42,935 bases of DNA from Desulfobacteraceae bacterium (lineage in GTDB: Bacteria > Desulfobacterota > DSM-4660 > Desulfatiglandales > Desulfatiglandaceae), in contig JAERTK010000218.1 in the NCBI GenBank assembly GCA_016844935.1, forward strand, positions 1 to 42,935. The letters run 5' to 3'. The notes below the pieces were generated by a model. The model was not told the DNA's origin. It saw nothing but the letters and a program-made list of their open reading frames with translations, and searched no databases. The position numbers were made by a program, and so were the translations under genes. Shown here piece by piece: positions 7,867 through 15,717 of the stretch. How positions within the stretch are numbered: position 1 is the stretch's first letter; the number at the start of each line of letters is the position of its first letter.

Positions 7867-9219
7867 TCAAGAGCCTTTTCCAAAAAACCCCCTGATTTCC
7901 ACCCGATCGATCCACCCGAATGACCGCCTGATCTGCCCGAGCCAGCCGGGGGTGTAAATATAGTTGGCCATGACCCCGCAGGATTCCCGCAGCCCCTTGG
8001 GCGACGGGTTGGCCAGGAAATGCACATTTTTTTCGGAAACCGCGGCGCCGTTCCCCAGGTGAAAACCTGCAACGGGGTTGAGTGGTTTGTCCCGGGACGT
8101 TTTTTCTTCGGCGATGTAATGGTAGGCGATCCTGCGGAGGGGGTTTTTCAGGTCCTTTTTCAGATCTTCGTCCTTTATCCATGCGGCCCCGCCCAAAATG
8201 GAGAGGAGTGCCCGGCACAAACCGGCCGAACCGGCGCCATGGTCATCCACGCGATCCAGTATCTTTAGAGCCCCTTTCTTGGAGAAATAGCCGGTGATAT
8301 CATTTTGTTTAAGGGCGAACCCATGGTCTTCTCCTTTCAGAATCGGTTTCAGGAACCCCTTCCAGAAGCCGGGGATGGGACTCAAGGTAACAAAATTTTT
8401 GAGTTTCTTGTTCTCATCCTTGAGATAGCTTACGACTTTTCCGATCAGCATCTTGCCCATGCCCAACCCCACAAGGCCATTCTGGGTATTGTTGATGGAA
8501 TAAAAAACAGCCGTGTCGGTGCGGGTGTCGTCCGGTCTATTTTCGGGGTCTACCATGATCTCCGCCATGCTGCGGGCAATGCCCCGGGTCAAAGCCACCT
8601 CAATGAAGATGATGGGTTCATAGGGCATCAGGCGGTGGTAAAGGGCAAAACAGCGTCGGTCCTTTCCCAGGCGCTGCCCCATTTCCTCAAGACTGGCCAT
8701 GGGATGCACCAGATCCCGATCCTTGATGAGCGCGATCTGCCGGTAAGCGGAGTTCAGCGTGATTTCCTCCAGATATAGAAACCCTTCCTGAAACCACATC
8801 TCGAACAGAAAGACAATATCCGAATCCAGAGGACCCAGATCACTGTCTGCATGGCGGTTAATGGCGAGAAGGTCTCCCCTAAAATCCAGGAGAAATTTCA
8901 ACCCTCCCGGAGAGAGGGAGATTTTCTTAAACACCTCAAGGCGGGGTGAATAGGCCAGGGTTCTCAGTTGCGAAATCAGGCGGGGCCAGGATGGGTCTTC
9001 AGGTTTGCACATAACCAGTTTTCTTAAAATGGGCTGTAGATCTTTTTGAAGGACCTCCATCTGTTCAATAATCGTTTCAAAGAGGCTTTCCTTTTCATTC
9101 TTGTTCAGGGCGTCGTAGAGGCTCTTGGATTCTTTGAATAATACGCCCACATCGGCGCTCTTTTGCAGGATGTTTTGAAATGCGTCTATGATCGCTTCAT
9201 GGGGCTTTAGGTCTGGCAT
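7867..9219 (-). CDS. Malonyl-CoA decarboxylase
   Basis: 450-aa protein of the MLYCD family, which converts malonyl-CoA to acetyl-CoA and CO2. The N-terminal helical region covers about 1-150 and the GNAT-fold catalytic domain the rest. The conserved TLSPIPGF block carries the catalytic Ser280, and FHLGNGA carries His387, matching the Ser/His pair of the human enzyme. FYSINNTQNGLVG (239-251) is another family hallmark. The start at 9219 has an AAGGA site 9 bases upstream. It is the first gene of the minus-strand cluster, 155 bp upstream of the FAD/Fe-S gene. It may dispose of malonyl-CoA formed from a dicarboxylic acid or regulate fatty-acid synthesis; the presence of acyl-CoA catabolic genes favours the first. 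The divergent solute-binding-protein gene starts 135 bp away. Confidence 0.92.
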   Translation of the reverse strand: MPDLKPHEAIIDAFQNILQKSADVGVLFKESKSLYDALNKNEKESLFETIIEQMEVLQKDLQPILRKLVMCKPEDPSWPRLISQLRTLAYSPRLEVFKKISLSPGGLKFLLDFRGDLLAINRHADSDLGPLDSDIVFLFEMWFQEGFLYLEEITLNSAYRQIALIKDRDLVHPMASLEEMGQRLGKDRRCFALYHRLMPYEPIIFIEVALTRGIARSMAEIMVDPENRPDDTRTDTAVFYSINNTQNGLVGLGMGKMLIGKVVSYLKDENKKLKNFVTLSPIPGFWKGFLKPILKGEDHGFALKQNDITGYFSKKGALKILDRVDDHGAGSAGLCRALLSILGGAAWIKDEDLKKDLKNPLRRIAYHYIAEEKTSRDKPLNPVAGFHLGNGAAVSEKNVHFLANPSPKGLRESCGVMANYIYTPGWLGQIRRSFGWIDRVEIRGFFGKGS

Positions 9220-9354
9220 GGGGGATTTCCTTCATGTTCAGTTGGCGCCGCTACTTTACAATTCTTTGCCACAGTGCTAAATTTGTCGGCAAATGATCAT
9301 TTAATAAGGGCCCAAAATCGGTTCAAGGGTCACTCCGCTGGGAGACATGCCGTT

Positions 9355-10878
9355 ATGATAAAGTTTTTCTTGGCCTTTTGCATGTTTTTTTTATGCCTGA
9401 ACACGGGGGGGGATGTTTTTTCTCAAACCCAAAAGGACACCCTTGTGGTCTGTCTGGGAAAAGCCCAGCCGAAAAGCCTGGATCCGGGCGTCAGCAATAC
9501 CCGTCAGGTATTGACCCTCTATCACAACTGGGGAGACACCTTGCTTTACAGGGAGCCTGTAAGTGGTAAAATCGTCCCCGGTCTGGCCCAGTCCTACAGG
9601 GTCCTGGACAATGGTGATATGGAACTGACCCTTCGCAAGGGGGTTAAATTCCACAATGGGGAACCCTTCAACGGGGCGGCCGTCAAGTTTTCCCTGGATC
9701 TTCTCAAAAAACCCGATTCCCGGGTAGCGCGATATCTGGCGGACATAAAAGATGTGGTCGTGCTGGACGATCATCACGTTCGAATTGAAATGGTCAAGCC
9801 CATCCCAACCCTTTCCGAGCTGCTTGCAAACGTTCTGTTCATCTATCCGCCCGGGTACTACCGGAAAGTAGGAAAGGAAGGTTTTGGGGAGCACCCCGTG
9901 GGAACCGGCCCGTATCGGCTGGTCTTAAATAAGGGTTTTATGGAGATGCACTTTGAAGCCAATCCCCGGTATTTCGAAGGGCCTAAGGGAAGCCCGGGAA
10001 TTCCCAAACTGAAAATCCGGATCATCAAGGAAACCATTCTGCAGATGGAAGCCCTCGTTTCCGGAGAAGTTGACCTCATCCGTTCGGGGAGTGTGAACCC
10101 CGAACATGTGCCGTTCTTAAAGCTGGCAAATCAAGTGAAGATCCTCAGCACGGATATCCTGCGGGTCTATTTTCTGGTAATGGATGCCAGAGGGCGAAGC
10201 GGCGCCACCCCTTTTATGGATAAAAGAGTGCGCCAGGCGGTGAATTACGCCATTAACCGGGAAAGAATCATCGATAGTGCCTTTAACGGGTTTGCTGTTC
10301 CATTGGACAATATCGTAAGCCCATTGCATTTCGGTTACGAAAACAACGTAACCCGGTACCCTTACAACCCTGCCAGGGCCCGGAAACTGCTGGCCCAAGC
10401 CGGTTTCCCCACAGGGTTTGACGTGGATTATTATGCCATTAACAACGAAAGCGCGGCCGAGAGTATTCTATCGGACCTTAAGGCCGTTGGAATCTGGGCA
10501 AAGCCCAAATGGATGATGGGGAAATGGGACCGCCTCTATCAAAAGTTTGTAAATGGGGAAATCCCACTGGCTTTCCTGACCTGGGGCAGCTATTCCATTT
10601 TCGATGCCAGTGCGCTGCTGAACCATTTCTTTATGGCCGACTCTCGCGCCTGTTATGGAACAACCCCTGAAATCAACCGCCTTCTGGAACAGGCGAAAGG
10701 CGCTATGGCGATGGAAGAAAGAAGCAGATACCTGTCCAACGCTCAAAAACGTATTTCCGAAGAAGCCTTCTGGGTCCCCATCTGTTCCGTGGAAGTCATT
10801 TGCGTAATGGACAAGGCTCTCCGGTTCAAGCCGTCCCTGGATGAGATTGATCGATATTTTCTGGCTGCCTGGCCCTGA
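9355..10878 (+). CDS. Family-5 (OppA/DppA-type) extracellular solute-binding protein
   Basis: 507-aa periplasmic binding protein. The ATG at 9355 begins a clear signal peptide (MIKFFLAFCMFFLCLNTGGD) and follows GGGAG with about 10 bases of spacing; upstream in-frame starts would spoil the signal. Family-5 features include VCLGKAQPKSLDPG at the mature N-terminus, RKGVKFHNGEPFNGAAVKFS, GTGPYRL, and VRQAVNYAINRERI. Proteins of this family bind oligopeptides, nickel or other small solutes for ABC import. No permease or ATPase gene is nearby. The next genes encode a YfiR-like protein and a sensor kinase, so the protein may act as a ligand sensor rather than a transporter subunit. That role is inference from neighbourhood only. 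Confidence 0.88.
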   Translation: MIKFFLAFCMFFLCLNTGGDVFSQTQKDTLVVCLGKAQPKSLDPGVSNTRQVLTLYHNWGDTLLYREPVSGKIVPGLAQSYRVLDNGDMELTLRKGVKFHNGEPFNGAAVKFSLDLLKKPDSRVARYLADIKDVVVLDDHHVRIEMVKPIPTLSELLANVLFIYPPGYYRKVGKEGFGEHPVGTGPYRLVLNKGFMEMHFEANPRYFEGPKGSPGIPKLKIRIIKETILQMEALVSGEVDLIRSGSVNPEHVPFLKLANQVKILSTDILRVYFLVMDARGRSGATPFMDKRVRQAVNYAINRERIIDSAFNGFAVPLDNIVSPLHFGYENNVTRYPYNPARARKLLAQAGFPTGFDVDYYAINNESAAESILSDLKAVGIWAKPKWMMGKWDRLYQKFVNGEIPLAFLTWGSYSIFDASALLNHFFMADSRACYGTTPEINRLLEQAKGAMAMEERSRYLSNAQKRISEEAFWVPICSVEVICVMDKALRFKPSLDEIDRYFLAAWP

Positions 10879-10898
10879 TCTGTGACCTGCTGAGTGTA

Positions 10899-11522
10899 AT
10901 GAAAAACGTCTTTTGGAAAATTTTGAGACTGCTGTTCTGCCTGTTGCTGATCTTGTCCTGGATCACCATGCCACGGACATCTCTTTCCTCTGATTCCCAT
11001 ACGCCTCAAGAGCATAAAATCACTGCCCTGTATCTTTATAACTTTCTCCTTTTCGTGGACTGGCCGAAAAATGTCTTTTCCGGTTCAAATACCATTAAAG
11101 TGGGTGTTTATGGTGCTCCGGAAGTTTATGAGGCAATAAAACCCATGTCGGGAAAAATGATCAAAGGAAAAATGCTGATGATTTCTTGCCCCACCAGCCC
11201 CGGGGATGTGGACGATTCCCTAAAGGTTCTTTTTATTGGTCACGGGGGAAAAGGAGTCGTGAAAAAGCTTCTCCAAAAAGCCAGAGGCAGGCATATCCTG
11301 ACGGTCAGCGACATGGAAGGATTTGTTCGTCTGGGAGGGATGGTATCTTTTAAACACGCTGGTGACTTGCCGAAGGACGGACAAGGCGAAAAGAGATTTG
11401 TGATCAATCTGCCGGCTGTTGATAAATCCGGGCTGAAAATCAGGTCGAGGCTGCTCAGGATGTCCCATATTATCCATGACGAGAAACCCCAACAGCCCGG
11501 AAAAGCCATGAAAGGCCGTTAA
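10899..11522 (+). CDS. YfiR/HmsC-family periplasmic protein (DUF4154)
   Basis: 207 aa with an N-terminal hydrophobic export segment (residues about 5-25). The body matches the YfiR family pattern: KITALYLYNFLLFVDWP near the start, VLFIGHG in the middle, ILTVSDMEGFVRLGGMVSF, and a C-terminal block containing KSGLKIRSRLLRMS. In Pseudomonas, YfiR is a periplasmic repressor that holds the CHASE8 domain of the diguanylate cyclase YfiN in check. Here the gene is followed 6 bp later by a CHASE8-containing histidine kinase, the expected partner. It lies 20 bp downstream of the solute-binding-protein gene, in an evident operon. Confidence 0.85.
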   Translation: MKNVFWKILRLLFCLLLILSWITMPRTSLSSDSHTPQEHKITALYLYNFLLFVDWPKNVFSGSNTIKVGVYGAPEVYEAIKPMSGKMIKGKMLMISCPTSPGDVDDSLKVLFIGHGGKGVVKKLLQKARGRHILTVSDMEGFVRLGGMVSFKHAGDLPKDGQGEKRFVINLPAVDKSGLKIRSRLLRMSHIIHDEKPQQPGKAMKGR

Positions 11523-11528
11523 AACGCC

Positions 11529-13211
11529 ATGAAGTTTTTCAAAGACAGACCCATCAAACAGAAATTCCTTTTGGTCGTCATGGCCATTAACATAACGACC
11601 CTGCTGTTGGCTTTTGCAGCTTTGATGGTCTATGACCGATGGGAAATTCGTCGAACCATGCTTGACCAGACATCCACCATTGCAGACATCCTGGCCTACA
11701 ATTGCACCGCTGCACTGTTGTTTGACGATGGGGCGGATGCCCGGGAGACCCTTGCGTTCCTCAAGACAAAGGGGTCCATTGTTTCTGCGTGGGTTTTTAG
11801 GCCACAGGGGACCCTTCTGGCCGGTTATGTTAAAGAAGGTTTTGATCCACCGGAAATGCCACCACTGATTCAAAAAGACGCCGCCGTTTTCAAAAAGGAA
11901 AGATTGAATCTAACCAAAGTGGTGCGCATGGAAAATGAACCCATCGGAACTGTTTTTGTACAGGCGGACATGAGCCAGATGGCAAAACTCTTAACTGAAC
12001 ATTTCTACATTGCCTGTGTGGGGCTTCTATTTTCCATCATTCTTTCCTTTCTGCTAACCATCAGGCTGCAAAAAACCATAGCAAACCCCATCGTCGAGCT
12101 GGCGTCTTTATCCAGGTCGGTTTCAAAAGAAAAAGATTTCTCGGTGAGGGCACACAAACACGGCAACGATGAAATCGGTTTTCTGGTGGATGCCTTCAAC
12201 GAAATGCTGCACCAGATTGAGCAACAGAATGCCTCCCTGGTGCAAACCGGGGAAAGTGCGCGCGAATCCGCCGAGGAGGCGCTTCGTCTGGCCGAGAGTG
12301 TAACCCATGCCAATTTGACACTCGAAAATGAGATCAGGATTCGAAAAGATGTGGAAATAACACTTCAGAAACACCGCGAAACCCTGGAAGAGCGGATTCT
12401 CGAGAGGACATCCGAATTGCGGGAGACCAATGAACAGCTCAAGGCGGAAATTTCCGAGCGGGTGGCGGCGGAGAAAAAAATTCAGGATTCCCTGGATGAA
12501 AAAGTCCTGCTGCTGGGGGAAATCCATCACCGTGTGAAGAACAACCTGCAGGTGATTTCCAGCCTCATGGACCTGACCCGCCGAAGGACATTGAATGAAG
12601 AGGCCAAGACGGTACTGGCCGATGCCCGGTCAAAGATTTACGCCATGAGCCTGGTTCACTCTCAGCTTTATCGCAGCGAATCTTTTACCCGCATCGACAT
12701 GGCGGTCCATATCCGAAGACTGCTGGCTTCCATGGGGCAGGTTTACACCGACAGCTATCGAAGGGTTCGCCCCGAGATTGAGTGCAACCACGTTTTTCTG
12801 TCCGTTACCCAGGCCATTCCCTGTGCCCTGGTGTTAAACGAATTGATGGCGAATGTATACAAACACGCCTATCCTGAAGGTACAAAAGGTGAATGCCTGG
12901 TCACCATGGAAGTACTTGATGGAAACCGAATTCATTTTCGTGTACGGGATAACGGGGTTGGCATCCCCGGGGATATTGATATTGAAAGCACCGAAACCCT
13001 GGGGTTAAAACTGATTCGTAACCTGGTCCGAAAACAACTGAAGGGTGAAGTCTGGTTTAAGAACAACGGCGGCATGGACATTGTGGCGGAATTTCCCATC
13101 GACCATGATGATGTGTTGATTCATGGCGGCCCGGACCTCACACCCGATGGACGATTTCCAGCGGACCGGAAGTCGTCTGGGAAGAAGCGATCTCAGGAGG
13201 AAAAGGCATAG
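11529..13211 (+). CDS. CHASE8-HAMP-HisKA_2 sensor histidine kinase
   Basis: 560-aa inner-membrane kinase. The first transmembrane helix is at about 12-34. A periplasmic CHASE8-like domain follows (about 36-150, with ILAYNCTAALLFDD). The second transmembrane helix is at about 158-178, then HAMP (about 179-232) and a long coiled coil (about 233-325). The HisKA_2 box LLGEIHHRVKNNLQ has its phospho-acceptor His near 334, and an HATPase domain carries NELMANVYKHA and RDNGVGIP. No GGDEF domain or receiver is attached, and no response regulator is adjacent. The start at 11529 lies 6 bp after the yfiR stop. CHASE8 is the domain through which YfiR controls YfiN, so the preceding YfiR-like protein probably gates this kinase. 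Confidence 0.88.
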   Translation: MKFFKDRPIKQKFLLVVMAINITTLLLAFAALMVYDRWEIRRTMLDQTSTIADILAYNCTAALLFDDGADARETLAFLKTKGSIVSAWVFRPQGTLLAGYVKEGFDPPEMPPLIQKDAAVFKKERLNLTKVVRMENEPIGTVFVQADMSQMAKLLTEHFYIACVGLLFSIILSFLLTIRLQKTIANPIVELASLSRSVSKEKDFSVRAHKHGNDEIGFLVDAFNEMLHQIEQQNASLVQTGESARESAEEALRLAESVTHANLTLENEIRIRKDVEITLQKHRETLEERILERTSELRETNEQLKAEISERVAAEKKIQDSLDEKVLLLGEIHHRVKNNLQVISSLMDLTRRRTLNEEAKTVLADARSKIYAMSLVHSQLYRSESFTRIDMAVHIRRLLASMGQVYTDSYRRVRPEIECNHVFLSVTQAIPCALVLNELMANVYKHAYPEGTKGECLVTMEVLDGNRIHFRVRDNGVGIPGDIDIESTETLGLKLIRNLVRKQLKGEVWFKNNGGMDIVAEFPIDHDDVLIHGGPDLTPDGRFPADRKSSGKKRSQEEKA

Positions 13212-13308
13212 GGGCTTCGGCACATCGGATTTTCCTTATTCAATAGAATTTCATATCGGAAGTTCCAGATTGAAAAAGAAGTATTGCCGATATACTTTAG
13301 GAGCAATT

Positions 13309-13383
13309 ATGAGCCATTCTGGGTCCTTCGTGTCATATCTGAGGGGTTTCAGATGGAATCAGGACCAGGGAGAGAACCGTTGA
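13309..13383 (+). CDS. Possible 24-aa leader peptide overlapping the selD start
   Basis: A short reading frame begins at an ATG with a good AGGAG site 5 bases upstream. It ends with a TGA (13381-13383) that overlaps the candidate TTG start of selD (13380-13382). The predicted peptide begins MSHSGSFVSY and has no recognisable domain. The stop/start overlap is the arrangement expected for translational coupling. It could equally be a chance frame, because an alternative selD start at 13353 lies inside it. Confidence 0.35.
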   Translation: MSHSGSFVSYLRGFRWNQDQGENR

Positions 13384-14429
13384 ATACAAAACAAACAATC
13401 CGTCTCACGGAAACCGTAAAAGGGTCCGGTTGAGCGTCTAAACTGCCGCCAGGGGACCTGGATCGGGCGCTTTGTGGAATGACATTTCCAACGGATGAAA
13501 ATGTGCTGGTGGGCCTGGACCGGGCGGACGATGCCGGTGTTTACCGGATAAATGACGATCTGGCCCTGATTCAGACCGTGGATTTTTTTACCCCCATTGT
13601 GGATGATCCCTACTGGTTCGGACAGATTGCGGCGGCCAATGCCCTAAGCGATGTTTACGCCATGGGCGGCACCCCCAAAACCGCCATGAATCTGGTGGGA
13701 TTCCCTCTTGAACAGATGGATATTTCAATTCTCCGGGACATCATTCAAGGGGGTCTTGATAAAATTAAGGAGGCCGAGGTGGTGCTGGTGGGCGGCCACA
13801 GCGTGGAGGATCCGGAGCTGAAATACGGTCTCAGCGTCACCGGATTTGTTCACCCGGACCGTGTTCTCACCAAGCAAAACCTTAAGAAAGGCGACCACCT
13901 TATTTTGACCAAGCCCCTGGGGACGGGGATCATCAATACGGCCATTAAGGGGGGGCTGGCTTCTCAAGAGGTCATTGAACGGGTCACCCGGCTCATGGCG
14001 CAGTTAAATCAAAAACCGGCCGAGGTTATGGGCCGTTATGAGGTGCACGCCTGCACCGATATCACCGGGTTCGGTCTCCTGGGGCACCTGGCGGAGATGG
14101 TCACCGGTTCCGGGTACGGCGTTCGTCTCTTGGAAAATAACATTCCCATGATGACGGAAGCCCGGGAATACGGGCAAATGGGATTTGTTCCGGCAGGCGC
14201 CTATCGGAACCGGGAATTTCGCGAAGGCATGGTGGAATTCGGGCTATCGGTGGATCGCATTACCCAGGATATGCTGTTCGATCCCCAAACGTCCGGGGGG
14301 CTTCTGATCTGCGTCTCCGGAGATGATTCGGAATCACTGGTTCGAGAGTTGAAAAACCATGGCATTCCGGAGGCAGCGGTCATTGGGGAAGTCGTGTCCA
14401 CACCCGTGGAAAAGATTCTTGTGGAATAG
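13380..14429 (+). CDS. selD: Selenide, water dikinase SelD, a selenoprotein with in-frame UGA (Sec)
   Basis: SelD makes selenophosphate from selenide and ATP, the selenium donor for tRNA-Sec. An automatic reading starting at 13479 gives 316 aa and misses the N-terminus. Reading through the TGA at 13431-13433 restores the family N-terminus TIRLTETVKGSG-U-ASKLPPGDLD, where U sits at the catalytic Cys position and the essential Lys follows three residues later. From the TTG at 13380 the protein is 349 aa, the usual SelD length (E. coli 347). GAGGGG before an in-frame ATG at 13353 makes that a second possible start. Other family motifs are LDRADDAGVY, GGHSVEDPELKYG, CTDITGFGLLGH and DPQTSGGLL. 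yedF follows 80 bp later. The organism must therefore decode UGA as Sec. Confidence 0.93.
13431..13468 (+). promoter_or_regulatory. Sec UGA codon with candidate bacterial SECIS hairpin in selD
   Basis: Immediately after the TGA codon lies CCAGG-GGA-CCTGG (13449-13461), a perfect 5-bp stem with a 3-base loop. It is extended below by GCC (13445-13447) pairing with GGC (13466-13468) across an asymmetric internal loop. The apical loop is about 20 bases 3' of the UGA, within the distance range of bacterial SECIS elements recognised by SelB. The hairpin is visible in sequence; SelB binding is inferred from position and gene identity. Confidence 0.7.
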
Positions 14430-14509
14430 CCATGGGGTCCGGGCCAAAAACGACAGAGGGTCTCAACGATATCACGCGCCGAAAAATCAGATTCAACGAG
14501 GGAAATCAA

Positions 14510-15115
14510 ATGAGTAAAGAAATCGATTGCCGCGGTTTGGCCTGTCCCGCCCCGGTACTGAAAACGAAGGAATTAGTCGAGCAGGAGCAACCTGAAAAAT
14601 TGAGTGTTATTGTGGACAATGAAGCGGCAAGACAGAATGTCACGCGGTTTCTGGAGTATCAGGGGTTTGTTGTGTCTACAAGGGAGGAAGGGAACGATCT
14701 TTACGTGGCGGGCCATGCGGGAGAAGAAACCGGGTCGAAACCGGCACCCGTTAAAACGGTTGAATCGGAAGAAATAATGCAGAAAATCATGGTCATGGTG
14801 GGCAACGATCGCGTGGGCCACGGGGATGATGAACTGGGTTTAAAACTCATGGTCAGCTTCTTAAACACCCTGAAGGAGATGGGAGATGAGCTGTGGCGGC
14901 TGGTTTTTGTGAACAACGGGGTCAAAATGACCATCTCGGATTCGGAAGTCCTGCCGGTGCTGAAAGAACTGGAGGAAAGGGGCGTTTATATCCTGGTCTG
15001 CGGCACCTGCCTCACCCATTTTGATCTCCTTGAAAAAAAGATGGTGGGGGAGACCACGAATATGTTAGATATTGTAACGGCCATGCAGCTGGCCGACAAG
15101 GTGGTCAATATCTGA
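14510..15115 (+). CDS. yedF: YedF-family selenium metabolism protein (TusA-like + DsrE-like)
   Basis: 201-aa cytoplasmic protein with an N-terminal TusA/SirA-like domain (about 1-75) and a C-terminal DsrE-like domain (about 90-200). The first carries the CPxP motif in DCRGLACPAPVLKTKE. The second contains MVMVGNDRVGHGDDELG and the cysteine pair in LVCGTCLTHF. This architecture defines the sulfurtransferase-like selenium metabolism protein YedF, which often sits beside selD, as here. Its exact reaction is unproven; selenium delivery to SelD is the usual suggestion. The start was set at the ATG at 14510, 7 bases after GAGGG, rather than an upstream in-frame start overlapping the selD end. Confidence 0.9.
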   Translation: MSKEIDCRGLACPAPVLKTKELVEQEQPEKLSVIVDNEAARQNVTRFLEYQGFVVSTREEGNDLYVAGHAGEETGSKPAPVKTVESEEIMQKIMVMVGNDRVGHGDDELGLKLMVSFLNTLKEMGDELWRLVFVNNGVKMTISDSEVLPVLKELEERGVYILVCGTCLTHFDLLEKKMVGETTNMLDIVTAMQLADKVVNI

Positions 15116-15149
15116 TTTTTTGTTTCTGGAAAAACGGGAGGAAAAATCC

Positions 15150-15515
15150 ATGGGAAAAAGCAAAGCCGACAAAGTGGATGAGTTTCTGGCCCGTTCCCGT
15201 CAGAACCAGGGTGGGAAAGATAAAGGCTATCGCGAGCAGTCTCTCAAAATTCACCCCTGGGTCTGCGCCCGTTGTGCCAGGGAGTTTACGAACCGGAATG
15301 TGCATGAGTTGACGGTTCACCACAAAGACCATGACCACGAAAACAACCCGTCCGACGGGAGCAATTGGGAAAACCTCTGCATCTATTGCCATGACAACGA
15401 GCATCGCCGCCATCTGGATTACCTGGAAGGCGCTGATGCCGGGGTTGACGACAAAAAGGATGTCGCATTCACCCATAATCCGTTTGATAAACTGAAAGGG
15501 TTGTTACAAAAATAA
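15150..15515 (+). CDS. YajD-family HNH nuclease
   Basis: 121-aa HNH-fold protein. A zinc-knuckle pair WVCARCAREF and IYCHDNEH surrounds the HNH core VHELTVHHKDHDHENNP, with an Asn in SNWENLC. This is the YajD pattern of small single-domain HNH proteins, whose cellular role is not established. The ATG at 15150 follows GGGAGG with 8 bases of spacing; an upstream TTG at 15120 lacks such a site. It lies 34 bp after yedF and could be in the same transcript. No toxin or phage partner is nearby. Confidence 0.8.
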   Translation: MGKSKADKVDEFLARSRQNQGGKDKGYREQSLKIHPWVCARCAREFTNRNVHELTVHHKDHDHENNPSDGSNWENLCIYCHDNEHRRHLDYLEGADAGVDDKKDVAFTHNPFDKLKGLLQK

Positions 15516-15627
15516 GTTCCATTCACGGTTTTCCCTTTCCGAGTAAATAGCCTTTCCGACTTTCATCATTGATTATCTTCCCCATCTTTTGTATATTCCA
15601 TCAAAAACAATCCCATAGGAGGAAATG

Positions 15628-15675
15628 GTGGAAAACCTGCCGACCATTGTAGTGAATGATACCACCTGCATATGA
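15628..15675 (+). pseudogene. Possible 5' remnant of a homocitrate/isopropylmalate synthase-like gene
   Basis: A perfect AGGAGG site (15617-15622) precedes a GTG that opens a 15-residue frame ending in NLPTIVVNDTTCI and a TGA, with more in-frame stops just after. The pattern IVVNDT-T resembles the extreme N-terminus of homocitrate/2-isopropylmalate synthase-family proteins, where it continues LRDGEQ. The likely reading is a truncated gene start whose body was lost. The match is only a few residues long and may be coincidence. The rest of the 15516-15717 gap shows nothing else recognisable. Confidence 0.25.
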
Positions 15676-15717
15676 GCGTAAGCCTAACCACATCGATTCA
15701 GCATAAAGGAGACTAGC

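Noticed and set aside
13479..14429. SelD starting at the ATG at 13479
   Set aside because: This start would remove the catalytic Sec/Lys segment; the upstream frame with a UGA codon restores the full family N-terminus.
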